The notes under the pieces: generated by a model
Databases searched by the model: none
What the model was told of the DNA's origin: nothing
What the model saw: the letters and a program-made list of their open reading frames with translations, nothing else
In this document: piece by piece, positions 47,676 to 61,100 of the stretch
Numbering within the stretch: the stretch's first letter is position 1
How the letters are laid out: every line of letters starts with the position of its first letter
Program-made: the position numbers and the translations under genes
Assembly: GCA_013398955.1 (NCBI GenBank)
Contig: VWPU01005002.1
Location: 62,001 to 126,000 of the forward strand
Direction of reading: 5' to 3'
Origin: Callaeas wilsoni
Taxonomy: Eukaryota > Chordata > Aves > Passeriformes > Callaeidae
Length of the DNA stretch: 64,000 nucleotides

Positions 47676-50600
47676 ATTACATGATTTTCAATTTCAGTGA
47701 AAAACTGTTTGATACTTGGAACCAACAAAGAGACATGCATCTGTTGAATAACGCTAATTCATATTCAAGCTGCGCTACCTAATTACAATGCATTTTTCAT
47801 GGTACCATCACAGATTACCATGGATGATTCTTGGTCAGTCACGACTTACTTAATTAGCAGGAACTTAACTATTATATTTTTTGGCTTTTCATGGATTGAA
47901 TAGGGTATGCCTTCCAGCTCTCATGATCAAACATACTCCCTCCCCAAAGTATAGGATTAAAGCCATTATATTGATCAAATTACAAGCAGGCATCTTTTTG
48001 CTTTGCTCCACAAATGTAGAAATGAAAGTAATATTCACAAACCAAATGTATTACAGTGAATAAAAAACTGACTCAGTCCTGGAAAAGCAAAACACAATGT
48101 ATCTGAGGAATTTCACCCTAAAAAGCTTCATTCTTGAATAATTTTAAGAGTATTTTTAGATATTAGTGTAGGTGTTGGGGAAAAGCCCACATTGCTTTAA
48201 AGTCTGCCTTTTGTTTAAAACACCATTTCAAGAGATGATGTTATGCAATTAGAAAGAAGAAAGGAAAAGAGACTAAAATGAAGTGATTCAACCCAGTTAT
48301 AGTAATAGAATTGCATACAGTCTGTAGAAAGTTCTGTCTTAGAAAGCTTTAGAAATATTCAGGTATATAGTTTAGCAGATCATTGAGATTTATGTTCATA
48401 TTAGATGAAAATATCAATAAAAATCTTTCTTTCCAAACACGTTTAGACCAAATTATTCTCTTTACAAGTAAGTCTCAATCCATATGCCTATATTACTGTC
48501 TTAAATACCAAGTTCTAAAATACAGGAATCTTAAATAGATGTTTTTGCTACCTGCCTTAGATTAACTGCAGGCCTTTGTGTCATGCAGTGGGCACTGTAT
48601 CAAAAAAAATTCTATCTGTGTCTAGGAAAGAGGCTGAGCTAGTACTAGAAGGATACACTCTACAAAAGAGGAATAATTCAGCAAAGGAAACTCAACATTT
48701 TTTCGACAAATTTAAAGACAGAGACAGTTTCTGAGGGACAAAAGACTATTTACTTTCAGTGCTCCTTGCACTCCTTAGCCCTCTGCTTAGGACTGCCAAA
48801 AAACTTCTACATACCAGGTCACATCAATAGGACTTTCCAAAACAATGTCTTTTTTCTGAGGACAGCCTTTAGCAGATACTGGGTGGGAGTGGAAGGACAG
48901 AGAAGGCACACAATTATACTTTGTTCTCATATGCCCTCCTCAGTTCTGGGAGTTTGGGGACCACCAAACAAGGAGGTTACACCCACAACACGGGGCTTAA
49001 TAGGCTGTCAGCCATCTTCTTCCCGTGAATCTGCTACACTGCTTTTAACACAGTTACATTTTGTACACTGAAAAACTCGGGCTTCGGTTTCTGGATGAAC
49101 TCTTGGTGTGGTTTAAACAGCTTGCACAGGGTATCCCTTATCTCTAGACATGTGAGAAGCAGTTAAGGGAGAAAGGGGAAGAGGGAGGACAGGATTGAAG
49201 GAGATCAAATCTCTGTCTCAATGGGCTTTGAATCATAGAGGCTTTCTGATCATATTAGAAAATTTTTCCACTCTTCTCTGTATGTACTTACCTGGATACC
49301 ATCATCTCTGTTATTTAAATTCTGTGTAAAACAAGACTATGTAAATTGTTACCCTGGCTTCCAGCTGGAGCCTCTATTGCAATACCTCACTCCCAAAACA
49401 TGACCTTTATCTCTCAGAAAGGCATGACTTTGTAAAATTTTTGCTTTCTGTAGCATAGGTCTGTCAAGAAAAGAAAATTCCACAACTATACTGGAGATTA
49501 TTGGGAAAAGACACTCCACTCGGAGCTTGGGGCTACTCAGTAAACATGGCAAACAGGCTACCAGTCAGATTTATTCCAGTGGAGCCTGCAAAACTCGGTG
49601 TCACCAGCCAAATGGAAGATTTAAAGTCTTCTCATGTATCCAACCCAGAAATCTTCACACTACACCACAGATACTCCTAAGAAGGAGGTCTTTTAGGACA
49701 GCAGAACCTTAACAATGAGAAAAATAAGGCTTTTGAATTTTACTCTTTTTTTTTTTAAATCTGGCTGAAGAAGCTCAGTATCTGTTCTTTAGTTCCATTC
49801 CTCTGCAGCTCAATAGAGGTAACAGAAATGACAGGGTGGCAGGCAGGAAGGTAGGTTGGCCACATTAGTTCACATTCTAAATAAATAGCAAAGGCCTTTC
49901 CTTTCAGCAATTTATGCACTGACAGGCCACTCCAGCAGCTGGCACATCTTTACTGAAGTCCAGAGTGTCACCTCTAAAGAAAACTTTACCATTAAGGATA
50001 GAAAGATGCAAAGCTCAAAATCAAAGATTAAAATGTTTTAGGTAATGACAGCAACATACATATTTAAACTTAGTTGCAAATGCAACAGGGTAATTATTTA
50101 CCTATGAAGTCCTAAGGTCAGATCTTTTTTTCTTTTGCTAGGAATACTAGGAGTTGCAGGAAGATGTCCAAGCATTTTAATGTTATCGCCTCGTCATATC
50201 TATTCACCTGTCAGGTGCTGCACCATATTTAGCAATTCCTGTCACCTCCATGACGACATTTGTCACTGGATTGCCATTTTTGCCTATTCCTGAATACCCT
50301 GCAGCTGCTTCTCTGAAAGAGTGAGTCATCCAAAACTGTTAAATCTGAAAGCCAGCCTCACTGTGGCTCCCAGCAAAATCAACACATATGACAAACCATC
50401 TACACTTGTGTGGAGGTGTTCAAGGGACTTACAGTGAAACCCTGAAGTGTTGTGAGGAGGCAAAGATTCTAGCACTTGCACACTTTGCATGTTGTGGAAG
50501 CTCAATAACTCCACTGTAATCTCCTGGGGGCTAACCAGGAAAGTCAGTCGGTACCATGTCATGAGCTGCAATCCAACTGTGGTGAGGCACCTATCCCTTA

Positions 50601-50708
50601 AAATAAGCTTGAGGGACAAGAAGAATCCCATGCCCTAAACCACTGCAAACTTGATGTAATCAGGGCTCAACCTATGCAGATGTCACCATTCTCCTGTACG
50701 CAGACTTT
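47676..50708. other. AT-rich non-coding DNA, no gene seen
   Basis: No recognisable repeats or exons. Frames of 60-101 codons have no coding character. Confidence 0.5.
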
Positions 50709-51910
50709 ACAGAATCACAGAATATGCCAAGCTGGAAGGGACCCACAAGGATGATCATGTCCTGATCCCTCACAGGACCACCCCAAGAATCCCACCATGT
50801 GCCTGAGAGCATTGTCTAAATGCTTCTTGAACTCTGTCAAGCTTGGTGCTGTGATCAGTTCCCTGGGCAACCTGTCCCAGTGCCCAACCATCCTCTGGGT
50901 GAAGAACTTTTTTCTAATATCCAACCTAAACCTCCCCTAACACAGCTTCAGGCTATCCCCTCAGGTCCTGTCACTGGTTATCACAGAGAAGAGATCAGTG
51001 TCTGCCCTTCCTCTTCCCCTTACGAGGAAGTTGTAACTTCAATGAGGTCTCCCCTCAGTCTCCTCTTCTCCAGGCTGAACAGACCAAGTGACCTCAGCCG
51101 CTCCACCTGTGTCTTCCCCTCAAGGTCCTTCACCATCCTCATGGCCTCCTTTGGACACTCTCTAAGAGCTTAATGTCTTTCCTATATTGTGGCACACAAA
51201 ACTGCCCCCAGACCTCAAGNCCCCAGACCTTGAGGCTGCCACAGGGCAGAGCAGAGCGAGACAATCCCCTCCCTTGCCCGGCTGGTGATGCTGTAGCCGA
51301 TGCCCCTCAGGACACGCTTTGCCCTCCTGGCTGCCAGGGCACTGCTGGCTCACGTTCAACTTGCCATCAACCAGGACGCCCAGGTCCCTTTCTACAGCAC
51401 TGCTTTCCAGCACCTCATTCCCCAGTCTGTCCATATATCCAGGGTTGCCCTGTCCCACGTGCAGAATCCAGCACTTTGCCTTGTTGAATTTCACATGGTT
51501 GTTGATTGCTCAGTCCTCTAATTTATCAAGGTCTCTCTGCAGGGCCTTCCTGCCTTCCAGGGAGTCACCACCTTCTCCCAGTTTTTTGTGGAGTTGCTCA
51601 GTATCCCTTCCAGTCCTGTGTCCAAGCCATTTATGAAGATGTTGAAGAGCACAGGGCCAAGGACGGAGCCCTGTGGAACCACATTAGTGACAGGTCCCCA
51701 GTCTGATGTCACCCCAGTCACTGTAACCCTTTGTGCCCAACCCGTGAGCCAGCTGCTCACCCATCACATGATGTGTTTATCCAGCTGTGCGTTGGACATT
51801 TTGTCCAGAAGGATCCTGGGAGAGACAGTATTGAAAATTTTACTGAAATCCAAAAAGATTACATCAACTGACTTCCCTTGATCAACTAGGGGAGTTACCT
51901 TGTCATGTAG
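50709..51910 (-). mobile_element. CR1 LINE, about 1.2 kb 3' portion with dead RT (minus strand)
   Basis: The plus strand opens with the reversed 3' end ('ACAGAATCACAGAATATGCC') and runs back into the reverse transcriptase region ending near 'GATCAACTAGGGGAGTTACC'. On the minus strand the frame 51760-51518 holds [20 protein letters not shown], the conserved segment before the catalytic box. The FADD box expected near 51583-51592 is missing: the frame reads [10 protein letters not shown], consistent with a small deletion. A second minus frame (51494-51162) holds the downstream segment (FNKAKCWILHVGQGNPGY), and 50924-50715 holds the tail (DIRKKFFTQRMVGHWDRLPR). The frames are separated by shifts and an ambiguous base at 51220, so no enzyme can be made. 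Confidence 0.95.
51206..51230. other. Ambiguous base flanked by a 10-bp repeat, likely assembly scar
   Basis: The single N of the window (51220) sits between two copies of CCCCAGACCT (51206-51215 and 51221-51230). The normal CR1 sequence, as I know it, has one such block here. The pattern fits two contig ends joined without merging a short overlap. Confidence 0.6.
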
Positions 51911-53256
51911 TCATATTATACCAGAATCAAAGCCAAATTTAAGATCAAATCTCACCACACTAGGACAAAACACTAAGCAGTTATGAATGCTGTATACTTA
52001 AAATACTATATATGAAGACAGATATATATATATGAAATTCCATATTTATGCATATGAAGCTTCTAAGGAAGGTGCCTTCTGATCAATAAGAATAGTAATA
52101 ATTATTTAAATTAATTTCCAATTGATCAATCTTTATATCATTGAGAAAATATAAAACAGAGTTTAGCTGGACATAAATTGCTCACATTAGGCAGCCTCTT
52201 AAATGCTAACAGCAAAAAAATTGATATTTGGCTGCAGGAATTCTTTCAAACAGCAACAAGAAATTAACTGTAGCAATGCATTTAGTTATACATATATGAG
52301 AACGAAATAGCAAAGTTATAAGCTGACATTTCGTCAGTCGTTTACTGTAAATGGTGCATTTTTAAGATTGCCAGAGATTATCACCAATTGCCTGATGTTC
52401 AGTGCCTTCCCCTACAATGATGTTCTCAGAGGCTATTTGAATTTTTCTTGGGGAGGTCCCAGGAGCTAATTTTATTTGGTTTCAAACTTTTCTCTCCTGT
52501 AGAAAATCTGATAGGATATTTCGAGTGGTAAATGTCGATGTTCTATTATTAGCTTACATATTTCAGGTTTATAACTGAACTACTCAGTGACATTAGATTA
52601 TTTTGTATGTTTCCAGCTATTCCAATTCTTTGCTTCATAAACTTTTGAAAATAATAAAATTTTGTTTTGATGGAGGAGCTTCTAAACATGACCACAAGGT
52701 AAAATACCAAAATCAAACCTTCAGGCTGTTTATGTAAACACTAGGGGAGTGATCACAAAGTAAAATGAAGAAGTCTGAGGAGTATCTCAATCAGTGGTGA
52801 CATTTTGTATTTATTTATTTATTTTAAAATATTTTTTAAAAAATACTTAGAATGTACATTTTAGGCTACCCAGTAGACACCACACTTTTATTTCTCCCCT
52901 ACAGAGACTTAATCTCTTTCCCTCCTCTCTGTTCAAAATGGTTTTGTCATCTAGGCTTTTTTTTATTGTACGAGAATAAGGCTAGGGAGCCAAAGATAAG
53001 CTCAACATTCATGTATTCAAATCTGCATCTTGCGGGCACTGCTGCTCTTTTGGCATTGTTACTGTTCCTCAGTTTCTGTTCTTCCTAAGATGAATTGTAG
53101 AGCCTTCCTGCAGCCTGGCACTGGTCAGACCTGATCAATATCCCCTTGGGGTCTGGACGTGGTCAGAGGAGACACATTATCTCCTGTGAGGCTCTTGCTG
53201 CAACACTGGGGAATATAATTCACCAACGTCTTGAAAATCTAGAAGTGTTAAATTAC
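51911..53256. other. AT-rich non-coding DNA between CR1 elements
   Basis: A short TA run lies at about 52020-52033 and an (ATTT)n-like stretch at about 52807-52825. Nothing else is recognisable. Part of 53090-53256 might be a diverged upstream extension of the following CR1. Confidence 0.45.
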
Positions 53257-53678
53257 CAAGATGATTAGGGCTCTGGAGCATCTCTCTTATTAGGAGAGAC
53301 TGAAGGAGTCTATTTAATATGGAGAAGACTGAGAGGGGATGTCATTAATGCATATAAATATCTCAAAGACGGGGGCCAAGACAATGGTGCCAGACTCTTT
53401 TCATTGGCACCAAGTAACAGGATGAGGAGCAATGGCCATAAACTAAAACACAGGAAGTTCCACCTCAACATGAGGGAGACCTTCTTTACTCTGAGGGTGG
53501 CAGAGCATTGGAAGAGGCTGCCCAGGGAGGTTGGGGAGTCTCTCTCTCTGGAGACATTCAAAACCCATCTTGACATCCCTGTGTCATCTGCTCTAGGTGA
53601 CCCTGCCTTGGCAGAGATTTGGGCAGGATTATCTCCAGAGGTCCGTTCCAACCCCAACAGTTCTGTCACTCTATGAAG
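53257..53678 (+). mobile_element. CR1 LINE, 3' fragment
   Basis: Plus-strand CR1 of a different subgroup from the one at 27112. It contains 'GAGACTGAAGGAGTC', 'ACACAGGAAGTTCCACCTCA', 'CATTGGAAGAGGCTGCCCAG' and the 3' end 'CTCCAGAGGTCCGTTCCAAC' with 'TTCTGTCACTCTATGA'. A 90-codon frame (53404-53676) preserves the last part of the CR1 coding region (KFHLNMRETFFTLRVAEHWK). No catalytic domain is included. Confidence 0.93.
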
Positions 53679-53939
53679 AAATGTATTAAAAAACTCATGG
53701 TATCTCAATATTCACTTGTGGTAGAGCTGTGTCAATGGCATCTGTCAGGGCACCATGGGCTCCCAGTCAGCCAGTGTTGAGCAGTTTCTCATAGAAACTG
53801 GACATTGAGACGTGCACAACCCAGCATACAAGCTTGGGTCTGAGGATGATTGAAACAAAGTGGCAATAAAGGCACTGACCTTGCTATTTACAAAGAACAA
53901 GTACAGGATATAGAACAGAGAAGTCAGCAAGAACAAGGA

Positions 53940-54143
53940 TGTTACGGTTTTAATTGACGGAAATGCCTTAACCAATGATAGCTGCTGCTAGGACACGTGC
54001 TTGTGCCCAAGTAACCAATTGCATTGCTTTATGCTGTGCGTGAACATTTAGTAAAAGTACAAAAGGAACTTTGGCAGCACAATAAACGGCTTCACCTGAT
54101 CATATTGATCTCTGCGTGTTGTCCCATTATTTACTCCTCGGCA
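53940..54143 (+). mobile_element. Probable short retroviral LTR
   Basis: A 204-bp stretch starts TGTTACGG and ends CTCCTCGGCA. It contains two CCAAT boxes (near 53973 and 54013), an A-rich stretch that could act as a TATA element (near 54052) and AATAAA at 54081-54086, followed by a U5-like tail of about 57 bp. The order and size fit a short avian class II (alpharetrovirus-like) LTR. I could not find a clean target duplication (left flank ACAAGGA, right flank AACCAGGA), so one end may be an internal junction or have decayed. No primer-binding site is convincing. Confidence 0.5.
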
Positions 54144-54510
54144 AACCAGGACCATGGAGGGCTCCCCATGCTCTGGACAGCAGGGCAGGGCCTGCAGACT
54201 AGCCCAGACCAGACAGGAGCGGGGCAATTGCAGCATAACGGGGCAGCCCAGCACCAGGCATCTCTCTGGGGCCAGGGACAGGAATGGTCTGAGGCTGAGC
54301 TGGGATGTGCAGGTGCAGCTGTGCCTGGCTCAGAGCCCATGGCTGGGCAGGGCTGTGGGGAGCTGCAAAATGACCCTGCTGCAGCAGCCCTGGGGCTGGG
54401 GCTGGCATGGGGTCACAAGCCCTGGGCAGGGGACGGGGAGCCCTGAGGGGGCTGAGTTGGCACAGACAAGACTGGGGGTGTCCTCAGGGGCCTGACAGCA
54501 CCGGGTATTG
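54144..54510. other. GC-rich block abutting the short LTR
   Basis: Rich in GGG, CAG and GCTGGGG strings with few CpGs. Open in several frames (68-140 codons) on both strands, which reflects composition. It starts exactly at the LTR's right edge, so it might be non-autonomous retroviral interior, but I recognise no gag motif. It could equally be host DNA. Confidence 0.35.
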
Positions 54511-54991
54511 TTTATACAGCTTTAAGCCAAGGATTAGATAGTGAGGCATAGTCTCTCCAAAGCTGAGTGTTTGGTGACTGAAGGGCAGCAGTGTGTCCAA
54601 ATTAGATTTGCTGGTGAATGTTTGGGCTGTTTTCAGACGGCTGGTACTGAGTAAGGCTGATTTGATGTTTTCTGTTTTGCACAGCCTTCTCTCCTCACTA
54701 CTGCGCTGATGACAGAGCCAGCTCTAGGCATGAGAACAGTGTTTCCAGTGTTTAGTGTATCTGAGGGGGCAGATTGCTCCAGCCAGCAAAACACATGGCC
54801 TTGTAGGATGGCTGGTGAGTCTGAGGATGACGCGCGTAGCAAAGCAGATATTGCTGGGGAAGAGTGGGCGGAAAGGCAGAGGAAATCTTCCTAAGAGCAG
54901 CAGTCCTAAGACCTCCAGGAATACCCTTTCCCTCACAGCACAGAAGCAAAGCCCTGCTTGCCAGGGCTTTCCCTCTTTGCTCCCCAACCAA
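54511..54991. other. Non-coding spacer
   Basis: Overlapping frames of 61-109 codons on both strands, none recognisable; several run into the CR1 that follows. Confidence 0.45.
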
Positions 54992-55140
54992 GATCATAGA
55001 ATCAAAGATTCACCAAATGGATTGGGTTGGAAGGGAACTTTGAAGTCCAACCTCCCTACCGTGGGCAGAGACACGCACCACTAGACTATGTTTCTCAATG
55101 CCGCATCCAACCTGGCCTTGAGTACTGCCAGTGCAGGGTC
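54992..55140 (-). mobile_element. CR1 LINE, 3' fragment (minus strand)
   Basis: 'GATCATAGAATCAAAGATTC' and 'GATTGGGTTGGAAGGGAAC' are followed by 'CGTGGGCAGAGACACGCACC', 'ACTAGACTATGTTTCTCAA' and 'CATCCAACCTGGCCTTGAG', all minus-strand CR1 3' blocks. It is truncated near 55140 and non-coding. Confidence 0.88.
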
Positions 55141-58100
55141 CCTGTGAGTAGTAGTGCTGCCTGGCACAGATTCAGTTCTGGCTCTGGGTTAGTCTCTTCA
55201 TGCCTGCAAATTTTACCTTTTAACTCAACTTCCTGGTGAAGTGTGAAGGTGTTGGAATTGCTCCAAACTTATATTCTCCTACAGATCATTAAAATTATCT
55301 TAGTAAGTAAGTGTGATGCAACAACAGCAGATCTACAAAGAGAAACAGGTTGGCTCCACCATGAGACAGAAAATTATCCAATTGGACAGATTCTGAATAA
55401 ACTACTGAGTTTGGACTTTTATAGAAGGAGTAAGAAGAAAATATACAGGAAAAACAAAGAAACGCTGATGTCTCAAGAATCTTTAATGCTAATTTTGCAT
55501 TCATTTTTCAGCAAGACTCCTACTAGGTCTTGAACATATCTTCTATCCTCATCTCTTTGGAAATGATGTTTGCAAATATGAAATCTAATATAGTAATGGT
55601 GTCAAGTAAAGAAGGTAGTGTCTCCTTATGTTCAGTAAAATAGTTTACATGCAGCTCAAAGAGGGAAGAGATTCTCTCATTGCTCAATGAAATTTTTATT
55701 CTGGTGTTAAAAGTTCAAGAAGTCTAGCCAACTTTTAAAAACAGCTGAGCTGCCTTCAATTCACTCTTCCTCTCAACTTTCTACTAAATATCATGTTTTC
55801 CTATTAAGCCTGATGGAATTTCAGAGCACTCAGGGTTGGGTTTTTTCCTAAAATAAATGAAAGTGTTAAGCTGTGGGCACATTTTGTCAGATATGTGTGT
55901 CACCTTGTGATTCTGTCAGACACCAGAGCTATAGAATAATGTAGATCAATAACAGTGAAGAAATCAGAAGTAGAGGACAGCACTTTTACAGTTTGGTTTG
56001 GTTTGTTACAGTCATTTTATATTAAAGCCACTGAAATAGAAAAGAAGCAAACGGCTATTTTAAGAACCTTTTCCAATTGCTAAAGACGTGGGTGAATTTT
56101 ACAAAGACAAAAAAGTTTTCCACAGATAAGCACCCAACTTTTTATATACTCTTGCTGAACTACAGCAGTGTACCATGATAGTCTTTCACAGACCTCCCTC
56201 CTCCTGAGGTTCCTAGGAAGGTTCCCAGGCACAGTTCCGTAACGGTGTGCGACTTTATGCACAAAATTAGGCATCTGTTAATTAATGTGAGATTGCCTTT
56301 ATCACAGAAGGTCACCAGGAATTTCCCAACAAGATAAAATGAAGGCAAAACAGCACGAAGAAGTAACTGAGATTAACTGAGAATATCAAGAAACAAATAT
56401 GCTGATTGAGACTGCTTGTGCTGCAACAGAGACAAACTTATTTTGTTTCTTGCAGAAATAATATTACCATCATTCAGCCACAAAACATAAGCCTGCATTG
56501 ACAATCTGACTTAGTTTTCTTCAGTGTAACCTTTCGCACATTATCATTTTCAGCTTAAAATTACCTTAACCAAAGAGGCCCAAGATGCAGGTACTCTCCT
56601 GAATGCTTTTATCAGAGAGAACAGGTTAGAGGTTTAAATATTTCTAGCAACCTTAGTTTTCACTCAGATACTGAGAGCAAATTTTTAATCTGCTCCCACT
56701 TTTCCTAAAGAGAAATAGGTTATTGCATGCAAGAACTTCTCCCCCAACCTTTATGCATATTAAGTAAAAGCCAATATTCCCCATTTTAAAATTTTGCGTA
56801 GCAGAACACAAACTCCAAAAAGTCTGCAGCCTAATCAAAAAGACAGAGAAAATTATTTTCAGAAGAATACTTCAAAATATTAAGAGCTAACCAGAACTTA
56901 TGGCTTTTCAAAGTCCTTGGCTGAAAGAGACAGTTTCTGTATATTTCATACAGATACAAAAAGGAAAGGGAATTCTAATGTAAGAAGAGACTCTGATGAG
57001 AGGAAGGGACAAGTTGTTCTCAGCAGGCCTGAATATGAACAAACTCACAGGCAAGCTTTGAACCTTACCTTGTAATTGGTGTTGATATAAGGAGAGTGAC
57101 TGTGTGCAAGAAAGGAAGATGATGCCTCCGTCCCTGAGGCATGCACTTCAAACCTGATTGAGAGAAATTTTTCCCTTGGTACAATCACTTCTACTTCAGT
57201 GAAACTCCAGCATAACAAGCATTTTATATGCACTACAGAGGGACCAGAATACTAATTTCTAAATGGAAAATGATAAACATCTTCCTCTATTTAGGCTTGT
57301 GGCTATGACAGGGAAGGCAGGCAGAGATGGAACTCCAAATAGAAATGCCTTTGCAGAGATGAAGGCATTCAATACCCAGTAAATACACAAGTCCTTTACA
57401 ACAGATAAATCCCGAACAACAATTTTTTCTGGTACCAGAACATTCATTCACAGAAAGATCCTTTAAAAGTCATCACATTTGATTTTGCTTTTGGATAGTA
57501 AAAGTTATTATATCCCAAAAGGCAGAACCTATTTGAATAATAAACTCCTTAATATAACAAGATGATTATGTATAAATATTTGCCTATCACAACAGTGTGC
57601 TTGAACTATTGCATCTTTAAAATTGTATTAGCTATCCACATATGTCAAACTGGAAGTGAGATTAATAGAAGCAAGTCTCTCATTAACTTCCCTTCCTGCA
57701 CTGGGAAAATGAGCCATAAACAAATTTCAGGAGTTATGAGGGTTAATTTGGATAAGCAGACAAAGTGTTGATGTTTGCCTGATTTATCTCTTGAGTATGA
57801 ACCATAAACCTCATAAGCCTGAAACTCTACCTAATTTAGCAAGGTTTTCCTGATTTTTTAGCTCAGACAGAAATGCATGGGAGTTCATGGCATTCTTGTG
57901 CCTCAGGCAGGGGATGTACAGGTCTTGCAAGTCTGGATTTTTTGTCAAAGGTGTTTTTTTATCAGCAGAAGAAGTCACTTTTCTGCCTTGCCAGTGTTCA
58001 GGACAGAAAATCACATTTTTAGTGAGCTTTTTTTAATTTTTAGAATGGTGGTGTCATGAACGATATCTATTTTGCCTGACTATTTTGAAAGCCACAATCA

Positions 58101-61100
58101 AGTGATAGACAAGGAAGAACATCTAGCCTCATCTTTTGGATGTTCTATAATGACTGTTCCCCATTGTCTTAAAAAGTTAATCTTACACACCTCAGGTTAT
58201 TGACAGACAAGTTTCTCCTCCTTCTCTCCACCTACACAGGCATGTTGACCATGAGACACGTTGGTAATTCTAGTGTGAGTATGCCATCCTCGCTTTTGTC
58301 TCGCATGGGGGGTCACAAGATAGTTGGGCAAGGCACTGCAGGAACCTACCCTTCAGTCTGGGGAAGTAAAAGATGACATTTAGCTCTGATCCTGAGAGAA
58401 GGAAGAAGAAAGATCCTCCTTTTGGGACATGTGCTAGAGGGAGGGATGACAGCAGCAGTAGGAAGCAAAATGATGAATGCAAAATTCGCAGGAGACAGGA
58501 CTGCAGCACAGCTAGAGCATATGGGGGGCAATGGACAACCCACAGTTCAGGAACAGGCTGTACTTTCAGACTGTGAAACCAGATCCATCTGACCTCCCTC
58601 AGTGTTCCAGCAATAACAGTAACTTTTCTCTGCATTTGCTCCCAGGAGATGTTCAAGACTTGTTTCCGTTATATTGTGTATGATCCTTGTAGACCGTGGA
58701 CAGTTCTGAACTGAAATACACTAATAAAATCACCACTGACAATTTAAAGATACCCAAGTTTTATCAACTGCAGTAAAAAGAAATCTGTCCAGCTAAGTCT
58801 GCAAGGTTATGTTAGTGCTAAAATAGATTGCAAACTTACAGACTATTAAAGAAAATGAGATTGTCTTCAAGATACTATTTTTGCCTCAGAAGCAGCTCTT
58901 CACCATACAACCACTTCTACTGGCAAAGAACAACTGGGAAGCAGTTACTTCTGTTTGATTTACCTGAACTTTATATAAGTAATAACAGTTTCCCACAGAA
59001 TGAGCTTTGCATCTGTCATTCACTTCTGCCCTGGTAGCACCCTCACCTCTGCTCTAGGCTTGGTAACTTTTTTGAACATGATGTAAAATGTACTTGACAG
59101 AAACCACTACTTTTATTTAAAGCCAGCAGCAGTCCATCCACTTCATGCCCATCGATAAAAGGATTGTTAGCACATAAGTGACAGAGCAAATAAAATTATC
59201 CTATAAAATTCAGTCTTAAATGGATGGTAATTATTTCACATGTCCCAGAGCACTTTGTGGGCAATAAGCAAAAAACGGAAATATCATTTCTTCCTAAGGC
59301 ATATATTTAAATTCCAGTATCTGGTCTTAAAACAAATAAACTAACCAAGCAGCCAACCAGAGAACAAATCTGCTGAAAGGCAAATACAGATTCCTCTGCC
59401 TTCCTATCAGGATGACAGTAAGCCTTAAATGAAGAACGTTTATCTCTTTTTGAGTGGAATTTTGTGTTTTTCAACCAGGTTATACATATAAGCTTGCACT
59501 TGATGGAATATACATTTTTCATCTTCATGATGAGTTATGCAGAAAGAAAAGACAGATTGTGCGTACATCTTTCTTTAAGAAAATTTTATATTTACATGAA
59601 TCCGTTCATGGCTTAAGCCATTTCTTTCAGATGTCTTCAGTTAAACAGTCCTGTTGTCTCTTCATTCCTTTTGCAAATTAGGCTGTCAGTAGGTCATGCC
59701 TTGCTGTTTAGTTATTTTTAGCCTTTCCATTACACCTGGAGATGTTTGCAGCTAAAGTGCTGCCATCTGGAGTTGTTAATGGCATGCTGGTGGAAGTGTA
59801 ATCACTGCATGACTTTGTTCTGCACTTCCCCAGGGTGCAGAAAAATGTGATACACATTTAATTTATGTTAGTTTGGGCTTACAGATGCTCATCATCAAAT
59901 GTGATAATATATACAATTTGGTGTTCTCCTTAAATATCTTGCCGTCAAAAATTACCTTTGACATATCAACAGTTCCTACCATCACCAAAATATACCTGTA
60001 CACACTAAAAATAGCTTTGGGTGAAACTTTTAAAATTTTTCTAGGAATTACAAATCTAGGAGCCTTGGAAATCAAGACGCAATTATATTCATCTTAGTAG
60101 GAGGTTCCTCTCTTGTTTATATTGCCACTGATTTTGGGATTGCAATTTATCTCTGCTTTTCACCCACTTTAAGCTGCAGAAAGGAGATTTTATCTGCATT
60201 ATCTGATTTGTCTCTGCTATGTGATAGCAGAGAATGATGTATTATTGTCTTAGCTATAGCAATTTATAAACCAAGAACCTAAATTCTGCCTTCCAGCCAG
60301 GGGCTGTTTAGGCTTGGTAAAGGGCATTATCATGTAGGTGCTTTGCTGTTTCATTTGTTGTTGTTTGTGGAGTTTTTTTAACTACAGCATTTTACCAGAT
60401 AACAATCGAAATCATGCTCATATTCAAAACAAATGGAGTCTTTTTTCCATATTAACATGTTGTTCTGACTCAAAGGAGACTTTTTCCTAACTGGAAAAAT
60501 AACGAAGTCTGAATTACAGAAGAAGAAACAAGAAGAGCTTTAATAGGCATGTAACTGCATAATTCATAGAAGATGAAACAACACATGCAGCCTGAAACCT
60601 GTTGTACAGAAGACCTGTACTTTGAGCTGCTGAGCAGCATTACCAGTCACAGCTCTTGACATTGCTCAGATGTATTCTGCCTAAGCTTCTCACTTTGGAA
60701 AAAAATCATTGATTTTCACATAGAAGCTTGGCTTAATTCCACAGACTGTACTCCACTAAAGAATGTACCCCTAGCTTGGTCTCCATCCTCACAAGCTCTC
60801 TTCTTGGGCACCAAGCACTCCAAAATGCAAGTCAAGCCAGAGAAAAGACTCACTCACTGCCACTCTTATGTAGGAGGTCTGCAGTGACTCTTCTCATGAC
60901 AGTCTTGCAAAGAGCCCAGAGGTGGGAGGATTTGCTTGAGTGTAAATAAATACTAGGTAAGGGAAAAGCTGATGTTTTACAGAATGGAAGGAGACTGCTC
61001 ATCCCAGATAGGGAGCAAGAGGATTTTTCTGAGTCAACACACTCACACAGATCCTCTCTCACATCAGTGTTGCCCGAGCAGGGGGCACAAAAGTATCCCT

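Noticed and set aside
54144..54446. Plus-strand frame after the short LTR as a retroviral gag gene
   Set aside because: No gag motif, zinc knuckle or primer-binding site; several frames are open together because of GC richness.
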